This document shows positions 34,914 to 43,538 of a DNA stretch of 64,000 nt, one piece after another. This stretch comes from Chloroflexota bacterium. GTDB taxonomy: Bacteria; Chloroflexota; UBA11872; VXNJ01. The stretch covers positions 96,452 to 160,451 of the forward strand of contig JAPOWW010000009.1 in NCBI GenBank assembly GCA_026707405.1, written 5' to 3'. Under the pieces are notes generated by a model. The model worked only from the letters and a program-made list of their open reading frames with translations. It searched no databases and was not told the DNA's origin. The translations under genes were made by a program, and so were the position numbers. Numbering within the stretch: the stretch's first letter is position 1; each line of letters starts with the position of its first letter.

Positions 34914-36782
34914 TCAGTAGGCGTAGCCGAGTTCGACGCCTGAGTAGTATTTCTTCAAGATTTGCTCGGCGGCGTATCCCTGGCCTGCCAGAGCGTTTGC
35001 GCTCCGCAAAGGCATGCCCACGCCGTGTCCGATTTGCGTCCAGCCCGCGCTGATCGGGTCGTCCACACCTACCGCCCATGCTCTGCCGGGAGGTCCCCAC
35101 GTGTCGGCCCACGTATAAGTGCGACCGCCCGCCTGCGAAAAGTAAACGGCTTCGATGGGCGCACCTTCGAAAGTGATGACCCGGCCTCGCGTCTCTTCGA
35201 TAGCCTCTCTCAACCGTCCCCCTTGGTAGTCACGCCTGACGCCGACGTAAAACTGATGTCTGGTGAAGTAGGAGGGAGTGCGGGTGGTTGACGAGGCCAG
35301 GTCGAAGGGTTCCAGATCTTTCTTCCTAATCCGTGACTGGACCGCCACCGCGTAGCTGCGGAAGGTGATCACGGACGCCTTGAGGGACTCCCAAGGGGCA
35401 TACTCGCCCTGCTCTATCAGTCCGGCCAGGTAGTCGTCCATGGGCAGGATGTTGATGAGCCACGAGCTTTCGAGCTTGGGCGAGTGCCGGAACTCGAAGC
35501 TGCCCCGGTACAGGCTTCCCGGCTGGATTTCGTCGACGATCATCAATCCCCCGGGTGAGGTAGTAAACAGGACCGGTTCGGTGACAAGGATTGGATCGCG
35601 TCCAGATATTTCGAGGTTGTAAATTCCGTCCGAATATGTCGTTACAACCCGAACTTCGGCGCCCAGGGAGGCGATTTCGGTCCCGCTTAGCGTCTTGATC
35701 GTGAAGGCGGCGGTGGCGGATATTGTCGCTTGCAAGTCTTCCTCGTTGGCGGGGCCAAGCTCGAGTATCCCAACCCGTACCTCCGGAATCTGATTGCCGA
35801 CTCGAATCTGTGCCGAGCCGCTAACAAGGCCGATATCGGATAGCCAGCTTTCACCAATCCTGGCATCCCAAATGATCGAGAATGGGCCGGGTTTGTCGGG
35901 TACGGGAATATCCACTTGCAACGTGATCGCGCTTCCCGGCGCAACGGAGTTTGGGAGTGGGAACCGGAGCGAGTCGCCGTTCATGTCGAGAGGCTGATCC
36001 CCTTTCCAGTGGTAAGAGAGATTGAATTGCTGGTCGCCCGTCGGCGCCCATGCAACGGTGCCGGTGTTTGTGATTTCAACGAGAAACCGGGCGGTAGAGC
36101 CGGGAGGAGCGACCTCTGGCAGCGCTGTTGTGATGACTGACGCGCGCCAAGGGCTGGCAGCTCTTAGCGCCATTTCCTGTCCCAAGGGCATGGGCTGGAC
36201 CGGCACCGGATCGCTGGGCAGGTACTTCAGGCCGCCTCTTTGGAAGTACTGGACCGTAATACCGTCCTGCGCGATTTCCTCGGATATCGGGTATCCGAGG
36301 AGATTTATGCCCCCGTTGGCGCGGAAGAAGTCCAGAAATCCGAACCGCAGTGAATGGCCGGTCTCCGGGAAGTAGACAACGGACTCCTCGGACTCGAACG
36401 GCCTGATAGTCGGGAACCAAAACCGCTCGGTAGCTTTGATTCCCAACAGGCTCGGTTGGACCTGGTAAGGCGTTCCGGCAAGATCTGGCCGATATTCCAG
36501 CATGAAATTCCGATGGTTCCGGAAGTACGCGCCCTCTTGGAATTCGAGTGGTGTTGCCTCTCCCAGCGCCGGTCCGATCACGTCGGTTCCGCCGTGGCGC
36601 GTGACAAAGTCGTCGAAGGCGGTCTCGACTGAAACGCCCGTGGCCGATCCACTCTCGGTGGCCCCGACCCCGGCCGGCGCGGCAGAGGCGACTAAGGCAA
36701 TGAGCGTGGCCACAAGGACGGCTTTGGAGAAGGGCACACCGAGCCGGCGGGCCAGCTTGTTTAGCTGTAATCCTGATCTCAT
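34914..36782 (-). CDS. Secreted SpoIID-domain protein with Chloroflexota-type N-terminal repeats
   Basis: From ATG 36782 the protein has 622 residues with a signal peptide (AVLVATLIALVASAAPAGVGA). Next come two repeats of a domain common in secreted Chloroflexota proteins (YFPETGHSLRFGFLDFFRAN, then GGINLLGYPISEE and VQYFQRGGLKY). An NBR1-like Ig domain follows (about 240-350, with VEITNTGTVAWAP), and a C-terminal SpoIID/LytB domain with SWLINILPMDDYLAGL, ASVITFRSYAVA and YFSQAGGRTYTWADTWG. SpoIID-type domains act as peptidoglycan lytic or amidase-enhancing factors. Outside endospore formers they occur widely in wall remodelling. A longer frame upstream exists but would bury the signal peptide. 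The gene stands alone. Confidence 0.88.
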   Translation of the reverse strand: MRSGLQLNKLARRLGVPFSKAVLVATLIALVASAAPAGVGATESGSATGVSVETAFDDFVTRHGGTDVIGPALGEATPLEFQEGAYFRNHRNFMLEYRPDLAGTPYQVQPSLLGIKATERFWFPTIRPFESEESVVYFPETGHSLRFGFLDFFRANGGINLLGYPISEEIAQDGITVQYFQRGGLKYLPSDPVPVQPMPLGQEMALRAASPWRASVITTALPEVAPPGSTARFLVEITNTGTVAWAPTGDQQFNLSYHWKGDQPLDMNGDSLRFPLPNSVAPGSAITLQVDIPVPDKPGPFSIIWDARIGESWLSDIGLVSGSAQIRVGNQIPEVRVGILELGPANEEDLQATISATAAFTIKTLSGTEIASLGAEVRVVTTYSDGIYNLEISGRDPILVTEPVLFTTSPGGLMIVDEIQPGSLYRGSFEFRHSPKLESSWLINILPMDDYLAGLIEQGEYAPWESLKASVITFRSYAVAVQSRIRKKDLEPFDLASSTTRTPSYFTRHQFYVGVRRDYQGGRLREAIEETRGRVITFEGAPIEAVYFSQAGGRTYTWADTWGPPGRAWAVGVDDPISAGWTQIGHGVGMPLRSANALAGQGYAAEQILKKYYSGVELGYAY

Positions 36783-37212
36783 ACTTACCGGGAACGCAGT
36801 CAAATCTGGCCGCGTAATTCCCGGATCGCACCTCCCACAGCGATCATGTTGCCCCGTGCCCAGCATTCGGTGGATGCTGTCAAGACTCGGAAACACCTGA
36901 CTTTCGCAGGCTATCACAGGTATGCAATAGCCGGACCACGTGTAGTTTCCCTGGCGTGCAACGGCTTACGACAAATTGCCCGAATTGGATTTGCCCATCC
37001 GCGGGAAACCGGGATGACACGTTGGTGCAGGATGTGCGGTTGATTCTTCAGCGGAAATCGCGGCGTTACGGCTCGTGCGCGAGTTATGTCTATATAATCG
37101 CGCTGCGACTGTGCCGTATGCGGTCAAGGGTTCTCCGGGGCCGCGCCGGTCTCGAAAGGAGCGGTCTGACCTAAACTCGTCGTAGTGGGAGGCTAGCCAC
37201 AGAGACGATCTC
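36783..37212. other. Intergenic region upstream of two small membrane-protein genes
   Basis: About 430 bases between divergent genes. A TATAAT occurs at 37093-37098 on the plus strand inside TATATAATC, 115 bases before the TTG of the next gene. The best -35 candidate, TTACGG (37066-37071), is 21 bases away and so weak. No RNA gene or convincing small protein is visible. Confidence 0.35.
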
Positions 37213-37479
37213 TTGGACATCTTGTATCTGATTCCGCCGTGGGTTTATCTGAGTTTGGTGGCGGGTAGCGCGGCGGTCTTTGTTTTCTACGTCTTCGTCG
37301 GTCACAGATATCGGAGCAGCGCGGTTTACTGGCCGTTCGGGGTTGGAGGGTTTCTCGCAGGCCACCTAGTCGCTCAGCGCGCCGGGTTTGAGTATGTGCA
37401 AGTCGGCGACATATCGATGCTTATGGCGCTGGCCGGCGCCGCGATAGGTCTTACTATTGCCCACCTCCTGGTGGCGTGA
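37213..37479 (+). CDS. Small membrane protein of unknown function
   Basis: The 88-residue protein has three hydrophobic segments (residues about 4-30, 38-54, 63-87) with short charged loops (GHRYRSSA, RAGFEYVQVGD). It ends on a membrane helix. TTG at 37213 is the only good start for the complete first helix. Small three-helix proteins of this kind appear beside alaS in related genomes as far as I recall, but I cannot name a family. It is followed by another small gene and alaS on the same strand. Confidence 0.6.
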   Translation: MDILYLIPPWVYLSLVAGSAAVFVFYVFVGHRYRSSAVYWPFGVGGFLAGHLVAQRAGFEYVQVGDISMLMALAGAAIGLTIAHLLVA

Positions 37480-37513
37480 TAGATTCGCAAGAGAGGTGTG
37501 ATACCGGAGGCTG

Positions 37514-37732
37514 ATGATTACCAAGGCAATCAGGTTCGCGGTTGGGCTCGTCCTGGGCATTCTGGTTGGCGCGGCGATGGCGAGCAAGAGGGCTGTATCG
37601 CGGGGCGAGTCAAACGGCTATCTGCATCGCGCCGCCGTGCATTCCATCGTGGCGCGCAGCCGGGCGGCGCTCAAGGCTGCCCGCAAGTCGGTAGATCTCG
37701 CCGGCGGAGAGGAGATCGCGGAGACAGGTTAG
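37514..37732 (+). CDS. Small protein with N-terminal membrane helix
   Basis: The 72-residue product begins MITKAIRFAVGLVLGILVGA, a membrane helix or YtxH-like glycine-rich segment, followed by a basic region (SKRAVSRGES) and an amphipathic helix rich in Ala, Arg and Lys (SIVARSRAALKAARKSVD). I recognise no family. An AGG run lies 12-15 bases upstream of ATG 37514. It precedes a terminator-like hairpin before alaS. Confidence 0.55.
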   Translation: MITKAIRFAVGLVLGILVGAAMASKRAVSRGESNGYLHRAAVHSIVARSRAALKAARKSVDLAGGEEIAETG

Positions 37733-37756
37733 TAGAGAAGAGTCGATAAAATCCGA

Positions 37757-37793
37757 GCCGGCGGGGGGCATCAACCGCCGGCCTTCTTCATTT
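37757..37793 (+). terminator. Terminator or attenuator hairpin before alaS
   Basis: GCCGGCGG (37757-37764) pairs with CCGCCGGC (37775-37782), an 8-bp GC stem followed by CTTCTTCATTT. It probably ends transcription of the two small genes. As it lies only about 35 bases before the alaS start, an attenuator role is possible, but I see no T-box elements. Confidence 0.55.
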
Positions 37794-37826
37794 CAACGGC
37801 ATTTGCGCTAATCGCTGGAACACTCA

Positions 37827-40454
37827 TTGAACAGTAACCAAATACGAAAAGCCTTTCTGGACTATTTCACGGAGCAGCAACACGAGGTGTATCCGAGCTC
37901 TTCGCTGATTCCGATGGGGGATCCGAGCGTTCTTTTCGCTTCGGCTGGTATGCAGCAGTTCAAGCCGTTCTACTCTGGCGAGAAGACGGCGCCGCATCCG
38001 AGGATAGCCACAGCGCAGAAGTGCGTGCGAACGAGCGATATCGAGTCGGTGGGCGACGACAGTCATCTGACGTTCTTCGAAATGCTGGGCAACTTCGCGT
38101 TTGGCGACTACTTCAAGCGGGACTCCATCGAGTTTGCCTGGGAATTGCTTGTTGAGCGGCTCGGTCTCGATCCCGACCGAATCTGGACGACATGCTTCGG
38201 CGGCGAGGGGATTGTGCCACGCGACGAAGCATCGTTCGCGCTCTGGCAGGAGACGGGAGTGCCCGCGGAGCGTATCCGCTTCTTCGGAAGGGTAGAGAAT
38301 TTCTGGGGACCGACGGGCGACCGCGGGCCTTGCGGTCCGGATACGGAGATTCACTATGAGCTTCGCCCGCCCGCCGCCGGGCACGACTGCATTGGTCCCA
38401 ACTGCGAATGCGAGCGGTTTCTGGAACTATGGAACCTTGTGTTCAATGAGTTCTACCAGGACGTGGATGGCGAGTTGACGCCCCTGGACGCGGTGGGCGT
38501 CGACACGGGAGCGGGTCTCGAACGCTGGGCCATCCTGCTTCAGGGCAAGTCCAACGTCTATGAGACGGACCTCTTCGCGGTGATCAAGTCGTGTGCGGAA
38601 GATGCGCTGGGAGGGCGGTCGACCCTGAGCGCAGACGACGAGCGGCGAATTCGAATTATCACGGAGCACAGCCGAAGCTCGGTCTTCATGCTCGCGGACG
38701 GCGTTTTGCCCGGGAACGAAGGCAGAGGCTACGTGCTCCGGCGGCTCATGCGGCGGGCGGCGGGGCAAGCCCGGCTGACCGGTTATGACGGTCCGTTCGC
38801 GCGGGAGGTCGCCGACGCGGCTATCGACGTTATGGGGAATTTCTATCCGGAGGTCGTGAATCGACGCGATCACATCCTGGCGGTGATCGAGGACGAAGAA
38901 GAGCGATTCGGACGGACCCTTGATCGAGGCTTCACGATCGCGAAGTCCAAGCTGGCCTTTTGGGCCACCGACGGCCTGAAACCTGAAACTGCCTTTGAGC
39001 TTCACGATACCTACGGAGTGCCTCTCGATCTTTTGAAGGACTTGGTGAGCGATCACGGGATCGTCGTCGACGAAGAGGCGCATGAAAACCTGATGGACCA
39101 GCAGCGCCGTCGTAGTCGCCGTGGTACCGCATCGGGTGGGCGGCAACTGCCTACGGGACTTGGCGCAACCGAGTTTGCGGGCTATGGCGGGACCGTCTCG
39201 GCGGAAAGTGAATTAGCGGCGATCTATTCGGCCGGTGAGCAGGTCTCGCTGGTAGAGGGAAGCGAAGAGGCGCTTATCGTTCTCTCCAGAACACCGTTCT
39301 ATGCTGAGGCTGGAGGGCAGGTGGGCGACGTTGGGTTGATCTCGAACGGCGGGTTCTCGTTCCGCGTAACGGATACTCAATCGAACGCCGAAGGCAGCAT
39401 CTTTCACTTTGGGACCGTAGAGAGCGGCTCGGCCCAGATCGGAGACCGCGTGACGTGTGAGGTGGATGCCACCCGCCGCCGATCGACCGCGCGAAATCAC
39501 ACCGCGACCCATTTGCTCCACTACGCTCTGAGACGGGTCCTGGGCGAACACGCCCGACAGTCGGGTTCCCTAGTCGCGCCCGACTATCTCCGATTCGACT
39601 TCAATCACGGCGCGGCGCTCAGCGATGCCGAGATCACGGAAATCGAGCTGATAGTCAACGAAGCCGTTCTCGCGGCCGTGAAAGTTGCAACCGCAGAGCA
39701 GGAAGTCCGCGAGGCTGTGGAACGGGGGGCGTTGGCTCTTTTTGGCGAGACATACGGCGACGTTGTGCGAGTCGTCAGCATTGGAGACGCTTCAAAGGAG
39801 CTGTGCGGCGGAACGCACGTCGCGACGACGGCTGAAATCGGGTCATTCAAAATATTGCGAGATGAAAGCGTAGGGTCAGGACTAAGGCGCATCGAAGCGG
39901 TTACGGGTGTTGCGGCAGTCGAGAACGCCCGCACCCGCTCAAAGGCCATGCAGCAGATCGCCGATACGCTGGGCGCGCCGGTCGAAGACGCGCCGTCGCG
40001 GGCGCGTCAGGTTGTCGAAGAGAATTCGGAGCACAGAAAGGAAATCCGACGGCTGCGCCAGAAGATCGCGGACCTGCAAGTTAATGAGGTTGTAGCAGGC
40101 GTTGAAGATCTGGGCGGCTTCGGGATAGTGGCGGCGCGGGTGAACGTAGATGCCGCCGACGCACTGCAAGCGTTAAGCCACGCCATGCGGTCCAAACTCC
40201 ATGATCGCGGCGACTGGGCGTTCCTTGTCGGATCGGTCGTGGGGGACAGACCGCTGTTCTTCTCGGCGGTGTCGGATTCCGCGGTCGAGGCTGGCGCTCA
40301 TGCGGGAAAAATCGTCCAGCGAGCTGCGCAGGTTACGGGCGGGGGCGGCGGCGGAAGGCCCGGCCTGGCCAGCGGGGGAGGACGGGACGCTTCGAGGATC
40401 AATGAAGGACTCGACGCGGGCCGGGCATTGCTTGTTGAAAGCCTGAACGGGTAG
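37827..40454 (+). CDS. alaS: Alanyl-tRNA synthetase
   Basis: The 875-residue protein has the complete AlaRS order: the class II catalytic core opening IRKAFLDYFTEQQHEVYPSS, with motif 2 region FASAGMQQFKPFY and FFEMLGNFAFGDYFKRD, the tRNA-recognition region, the editing domain with NHTATHLLHYAL (HxxxH) and CGGTHV (C...H) zinc ligands, and a C-terminal coiled coil plus DHHA1/C-Ala domain with the glycine-rich GGGGGGRPGLASGGG. It charges tRNA-Ala. The TTG at 37827 gives the usual N terminus. It heads a plus-strand gene set through to 45.7 kb. Confidence 0.96.
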   Translation: MNSNQIRKAFLDYFTEQQHEVYPSSSLIPMGDPSVLFASAGMQQFKPFYSGEKTAPHPRIATAQKCVRTSDIESVGDDSHLTFFEMLGNFAFGDYFKRDSIEFAWELLVERLGLDPDRIWTTCFGGEGIVPRDEASFALWQETGVPAERIRFFGRVENFWGPTGDRGPCGPDTEIHYELRPPAAGHDCIGPNCECERFLELWNLVFNEFYQDVDGELTPLDAVGVDTGAGLERWAILLQGKSNVYETDLFAVIKSCAEDALGGRSTLSADDERRIRIITEHSRSSVFMLADGVLPGNEGRGYVLRRLMRRAAGQARLTGYDGPFAREVADAAIDVMGNFYPEVVNRRDHILAVIEDEEERFGRTLDRGFTIAKSKLAFWATDGLKPETAFELHDTYGVPLDLLKDLVSDHGIVVDEEAHENLMDQQRRRSRRGTASGGRQLPTGLGATEFAGYGGTVSAESELAAIYSAGEQVSLVEGSEEALIVLSRTPFYAEAGGQVGDVGLISNGGFSFRVTDTQSNAEGSIFHFGTVESGSAQIGDRVTCEVDATRRRSTARNHTATHLLHYALRRVLGEHARQSGSLVAPDYLRFDFNHGAALSDAEITEIELIVNEAVLAAVKVATAEQEVREAVERGALALFGETYGDVVRVVSIGDASKELCGGTHVATTAEIGSFKILRDESVGSGLRRIEAVTGVAAVENARTRSKAMQQIADTLGAPVEDAPSRARQVVEENSEHRKEIRRLRQKIADLQVNEVVAGVEDLGGFGIVAARVNVDAADALQALSHAMRSKLHDRGDWAFLVGSVVGDRPLFFSAVSDSAVEAGAHAGKIVQRAAQVTGGGGGGRPGLASGGGRDASRINEGLDAGRALLVESLNG

Positions 40455-40495
40455 GGAAGGCCACGGTCGCGATTTCGATCTAGGTTGCCGATGCG

Positions 40496-42091
40496 ATGAC
40501 AACTCGGTCCGGGGCGGCTGGAGCGGCTAATCGGCCCGCCGCAAGGCGAACGACGGTCATCTACGTTGGATCTGTTGACGATCCCGATTCGGTCCTCCAC
40601 CTTCTGGGGCAGGCTGGCGGCGGTGAAATACGTCTTGTAGTGGGCCGGCTGGGTTCGCCGATGGCGACACCAGTGGACCTCAAACGGCTGGCGCGGCGAC
40701 TCCGGGACTATCCGGCGAACCTGGAGCTGGTGTCGCGTCATCGCAACGTGCGCGCTCTGGCGCGGAGCTTGGGAGTAAAGGCAAGCTCATCGCTCGACGG
40801 CCGATCGGCAATTCGGCGTCTGGTCGAATATCCCGTGCGGGCCACAATGCGGACGTTCGGAATCGCGGGGGGCGACACCGCGCGGGACGCGCACTCGGAG
40901 CACTACAGAGTTTCGCTTCAAGAGGTCCTTGCAGGACCGGTCTTTCTGGCTGGAATGGCTTTCGCGGCGATCTGGGCGCTGTTTTTCTTTCTGCTGCCTA
41001 CCACGACAGTCACTATCGCGCTGAGGACGATGGAAATGAGCGTGGAATTCCGCGCGCTGGCCGATCCTTCCGTGCAGGTCGCAAACGCGGAATCGGGGGT
41101 CATTCCGGGCCGGATCGTCGAAGTTGAGATCGAAGGGTTTCGTTCGGCGCCGGCAACCGGCAGCGAACTGATTGCGGGAGCGAGGTCCTCGGGCGTGGTC
41201 ACGCTTCGCAATCTGACGGCGGGAACGGTTTTGATACCGAAAGGCACCGTGGTGTCGACCAAGGACGGAGTGCGGTATTCGACGGCGGCGGAAATAGAGC
41301 TGCCGGCGTCGTTGACCGACAGCGAGGAGGAGGACGAACCCGCAGGGTTGGAGGTCGCGGTGGCGGCGATGGAAGCCGGGAGCGATGCAAACGTCCCGGA
41401 GGACTCGATCGTGACGATCGAAGGGCCGCTTCGCTTTTCGGTGCAGGTGCTGTCTTCGAGTGAGATGACCGGTGGAAGCCAGCGCGAGGTCTCGCGGGCG
41501 AGCGAACAGGACCGAATCGAGCTGCGTCGGCTTTTGCTCGAAGAGTTGCTCGCGGAGGGCGTTTCAAGGCTGCAAGGCAGCGGCGCGGCGGGCGAACTGG
41601 TAAATGTCTGGCCTGTTGGCGCGCTCAATCCGACCGTAGTTGAATCGCGGTTTTCGCCGTCGAACGAGGACGGCGACCTGGACGTCGGGCTCACGATGCG
41701 AATCAAGGTTTTGGCGACCGTCTTCAGCCAGTCTGACGCCAACCGTCTCGTCGACGCGGCGCTGGTAGCAGGGGCGTCCGAAGGGGCGGCGGATTTCCAA
41801 ATTTTCCCGAACTCGGTTGTCTACGATCAGCCGGTCATCGATCGAGTCGGCGGAGGCAGGGTGGCATTAGTGCTGACGGGCCGGGGGGTGATTATCCACC
41901 TCGTAGACACGGAGGAGATGGAGCGAAACCTACTTGACATAAATGTCGAGCAAGCCGAGGCTTACCTGGATGGCGTCGACGCGGTCTCGGACTACGAGAT
42001 CGACCGCTGGGGGCCATTGACCGAACGGACCGCCCGCCTGCCGTTCCGCATCGAGGTAAAGATCACGCAGGAGCTTGACCGGGCACAATGA
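40496..42091 (+). CDS. Baseplate-J-like domain membrane protein
   Basis: The 531-residue protein has an N-terminal cytoplasmic part of about 140 residues (ATPVDLKRLARRLRDYPANLE then VSRHRNVRALARSLG), one membrane helix (about 155-180, FLAGMAFAAIWALFFFLLP) and an extracytoplasmic region. That region contains GVIPGRIVEVEIEGFRSAPA and SSGVVTLRNLTAGTVLIPKGTV, then YSTAAEIELPA. This last pattern is that of baseplate J/gp47-like domains, which annotated Chloroflexota genomes often carry between alaS and ruvX. No other phage or contractile-injection genes are present, so a true baseplate role is unlikely. Function unknown, probably envelope-linked. It overlaps ruvX by four bases (ATGA). Confidence 0.75.
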   Translation: MTTRSGAAGAANRPAARRTTVIYVGSVDDPDSVLHLLGQAGGGEIRLVVGRLGSPMATPVDLKRLARRLRDYPANLELVSRHRNVRALARSLGVKASSSLDGRSAIRRLVEYPVRATMRTFGIAGGDTARDAHSEHYRVSLQEVLAGPVFLAGMAFAAIWALFFFLLPTTTVTIALRTMEMSVEFRALADPSVQVANAESGVIPGRIVEVEIEGFRSAPATGSELIAGARSSGVVTLRNLTAGTVLIPKGTVVSTKDGVRYSTAAEIELPASLTDSEEEDEPAGLEVAVAAMEAGSDANVPEDSIVTIEGPLRFSVQVLSSSEMTGGSQREVSRASEQDRIELRRLLLEELLAEGVSRLQGSGAAGELVNVWPVGALNPTVVESRFSPSNEDGDLDVGLTMRIKVLATVFSQSDANRLVDAALVAGASEGAADFQIFPNSVVYDQPVIDRVGGGRVALVLTGRGVIIHLVDTEEMERNLLDINVEQAEAYLDGVDAVSDYEIDRWGPLTERTARLPFRIEVKITQELDRAQ

Positions 42092-42498
42092 AGGGGGCGA
42101 TTACGGCGCTGGATTTTGGGGACCGCCGGATAGGAGTGGCCCGCTGCGACGCCACGCGCACGATCGTGACACCAGTGACCGTGTTCAAACGCAGGGATCG
42201 CGAATACGACCGTTTGAAACTGAACGAGCTAATCTCCGAACAGGAATCGGTGCTGCTCGTGGTGGGCCTGCCGTTGAACCTGGACGGCACGGAGGGACCG
42301 CAGGCACGCAAGGTAAGGACGGATGCCGCGCGGTTGCTCGATGGAAGGCCCGAGCCGGTTATTTTCTATGATGAGAGACTTACCACGTTCCAGGCGGACG
42401 AACTCAGGGCGCGCGGTGATTTGAAGTCAGATGGTGACGCACTGGCGGCGGCGGTCTTGCTGGAGGACTACATGCTCTCGGAAGGCGCGCGCCGTTGA
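42088..42498 (+). CDS. ruvX: RuvX/YqgF family nuclease
   Basis: The 136-residue protein has an RNase H-like fold of the YqgF family: ALDFGDRRIGVARCD (first catalytic Asp), VVGLPLNLDGTEGPQARKV and VIFYDERLTTFQA with the second conserved acidic residue, followed by DALAAAVLLEDYM. Members are 16S rRNA-maturation and resolvase-like nucleases. ATG at 42088 overlaps the previous gene's stop (ATGA) and its own stop overlaps the TTG of mltG (TTGA), so this part of the operon is tightly coupled. Confidence 0.93.
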   Translation: MKGAITALDFGDRRIGVARCDATRTIVTPVTVFKRRDREYDRLKLNELISEQESVLLVVGLPLNLDGTEGPQARKVRTDAARLLDGRPEPVIFYDERLTTFQADELRARGDLKSDGDALAAAVLLEDYMLSEGARR

Positions 42499-43538
42499 GG
42501 TTTAGCGAGCTTGCCACGCACATTTTGCTGATAGGCACCGTGAGCGTGGTGGGCATCGTCTACGTGGTCTATTCGGCGTTCGCGCAGGTTGCCTCGCCAC
42601 CGGCGACGGTGGCGTTCTCGACGGTCCTCTTCAAGGTCGAACCTGGCGAGACGACGGCGGAGATAGCGACCAATCTGACGGACAACGGGCTTGTTCGAAA
42701 CGACCTCCTGTTCAGGCTGCTCGTGAGCCGTCGAGGTCTCGACGGCTCGTTGCAGGCCGGCGAGTATCTCCTGCGCCCGAACATGTCCCTGGACGAGATA
42801 ATCGACGAGCTGCTGAAAGGCCGCGTGATCAACGAAGTTGTGACGATCCTCGAAGGCTGGAGGTCGGAAGAGATAGCCGAGGCTCTCGCCGCGCGTGGCT
42901 TGATCGATCCCGACGAGTTCCTGCGTATCGTGGCCAACGGACTGGCGGAGTTCGACTACGAGTTCCTGCCCCCGCCGGGGAGCGACAGTACGCTGGAGGG
43001 GTTCTTGTTCCCCGACACCTACGAGGTCGGCCCCCAGACCACCGCCCGAGATTTTGTCGAGAGGATGCTCGACAGGTTCGATCAGGTTTACACGGCGCCG
43101 ATGCGCGAGGCGGCGGTGCGACGTGGACTTTCGGCGCTCGAAGTCGTGAACCTGGCGGCCATCGTCGAGCGCGAGGCAGTCCTTGACGAGGAGCGTCCGA
43201 TAATCGCGTCGGTATTCTTCAACAGGCTGGAACGCGGGATGAAGCTGGAAGCGGACCCGACCGTTCAATACGCGGTAGCGTCACGCGAAGCCTTCGGGAC
43301 GTGGTGGAAGCAAAACCTGACGTTCGACGACCTTGCCACCAACTCGGCGTACAATACCTACGTCGTTCCGGCATTGCCCAGAGGCCCGATAGCGAACCCG
43401 GGGATCAGCTCCATTCTTGCGGTGCTGGAACCGGACGACACGAGCTTCTTATTCTTTGTGGCAAGAGGTGACGGCAGTCACGCGTTCGCTGAGACCCTTG
43501 AAGAGCACCAACAAAATGTCCAACGTTTCATCCGATAA
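42495..43538 (+). CDS. mltG: Endolytic transglycosylase MltG
   Basis: The 347-residue protein has one N-terminal membrane helix (ILLIGTVSVVGIVYVVYSAF), a LysM-like segment (FKVEPGETTAEIATNLTDNG) and the YceG catalytic domain with TLEGFLFPDTYEV, LAAIVEREAVLDEERPIIAS (catalytic Glu at E225 or E227 in VEREA), FFNRLERGMKLEADPTVQYA and NTYVVPALPRGPIANPG. It cuts growing glycan strands at the membrane and helps set their length. It starts with TTG at 42495 and overlaps the aminopeptidase-like gene by 23 bases. Confidence 0.95.
   Translation: MRFSELATHILLIGTVSVVGIVYVVYSAFAQVASPPATVAFSTVLFKVEPGETTAEIATNLTDNGLVRNDLLFRLLVSRRGLDGSLQAGEYLLRPNMSLDEIIDELLKGRVINEVVTILEGWRSEEIAEALAARGLIDPDEFLRIVANGLAEFDYEFLPPPGSDSTLEGFLFPDTYEVGPQTTARDFVERMLDRFDQVYTAPMREAAVRRGLSALEVVNLAAIVEREAVLDEERPIIASVFFNRLERGMKLEADPTVQYAVASREAFGTWWKQNLTFDDLATNSAYNTYVVPALPRGPIANPGISSILAVLEPDDTSFLFFVARGDGSHAFAETLEEHQQNVQRFIR

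Noticed and set aside
37733..37826. T-box riboswitch upstream of alaS
   Set aside because: The 94-base gap has one hairpin but no room for, and no sign of, the T-box sequence or specifier stem.
40496..42091. Prophage or contractile injection system suggested by the baseplate-J-like domain
   Set aside because: All neighbours are housekeeping genes and no other phage structural gene is visible.
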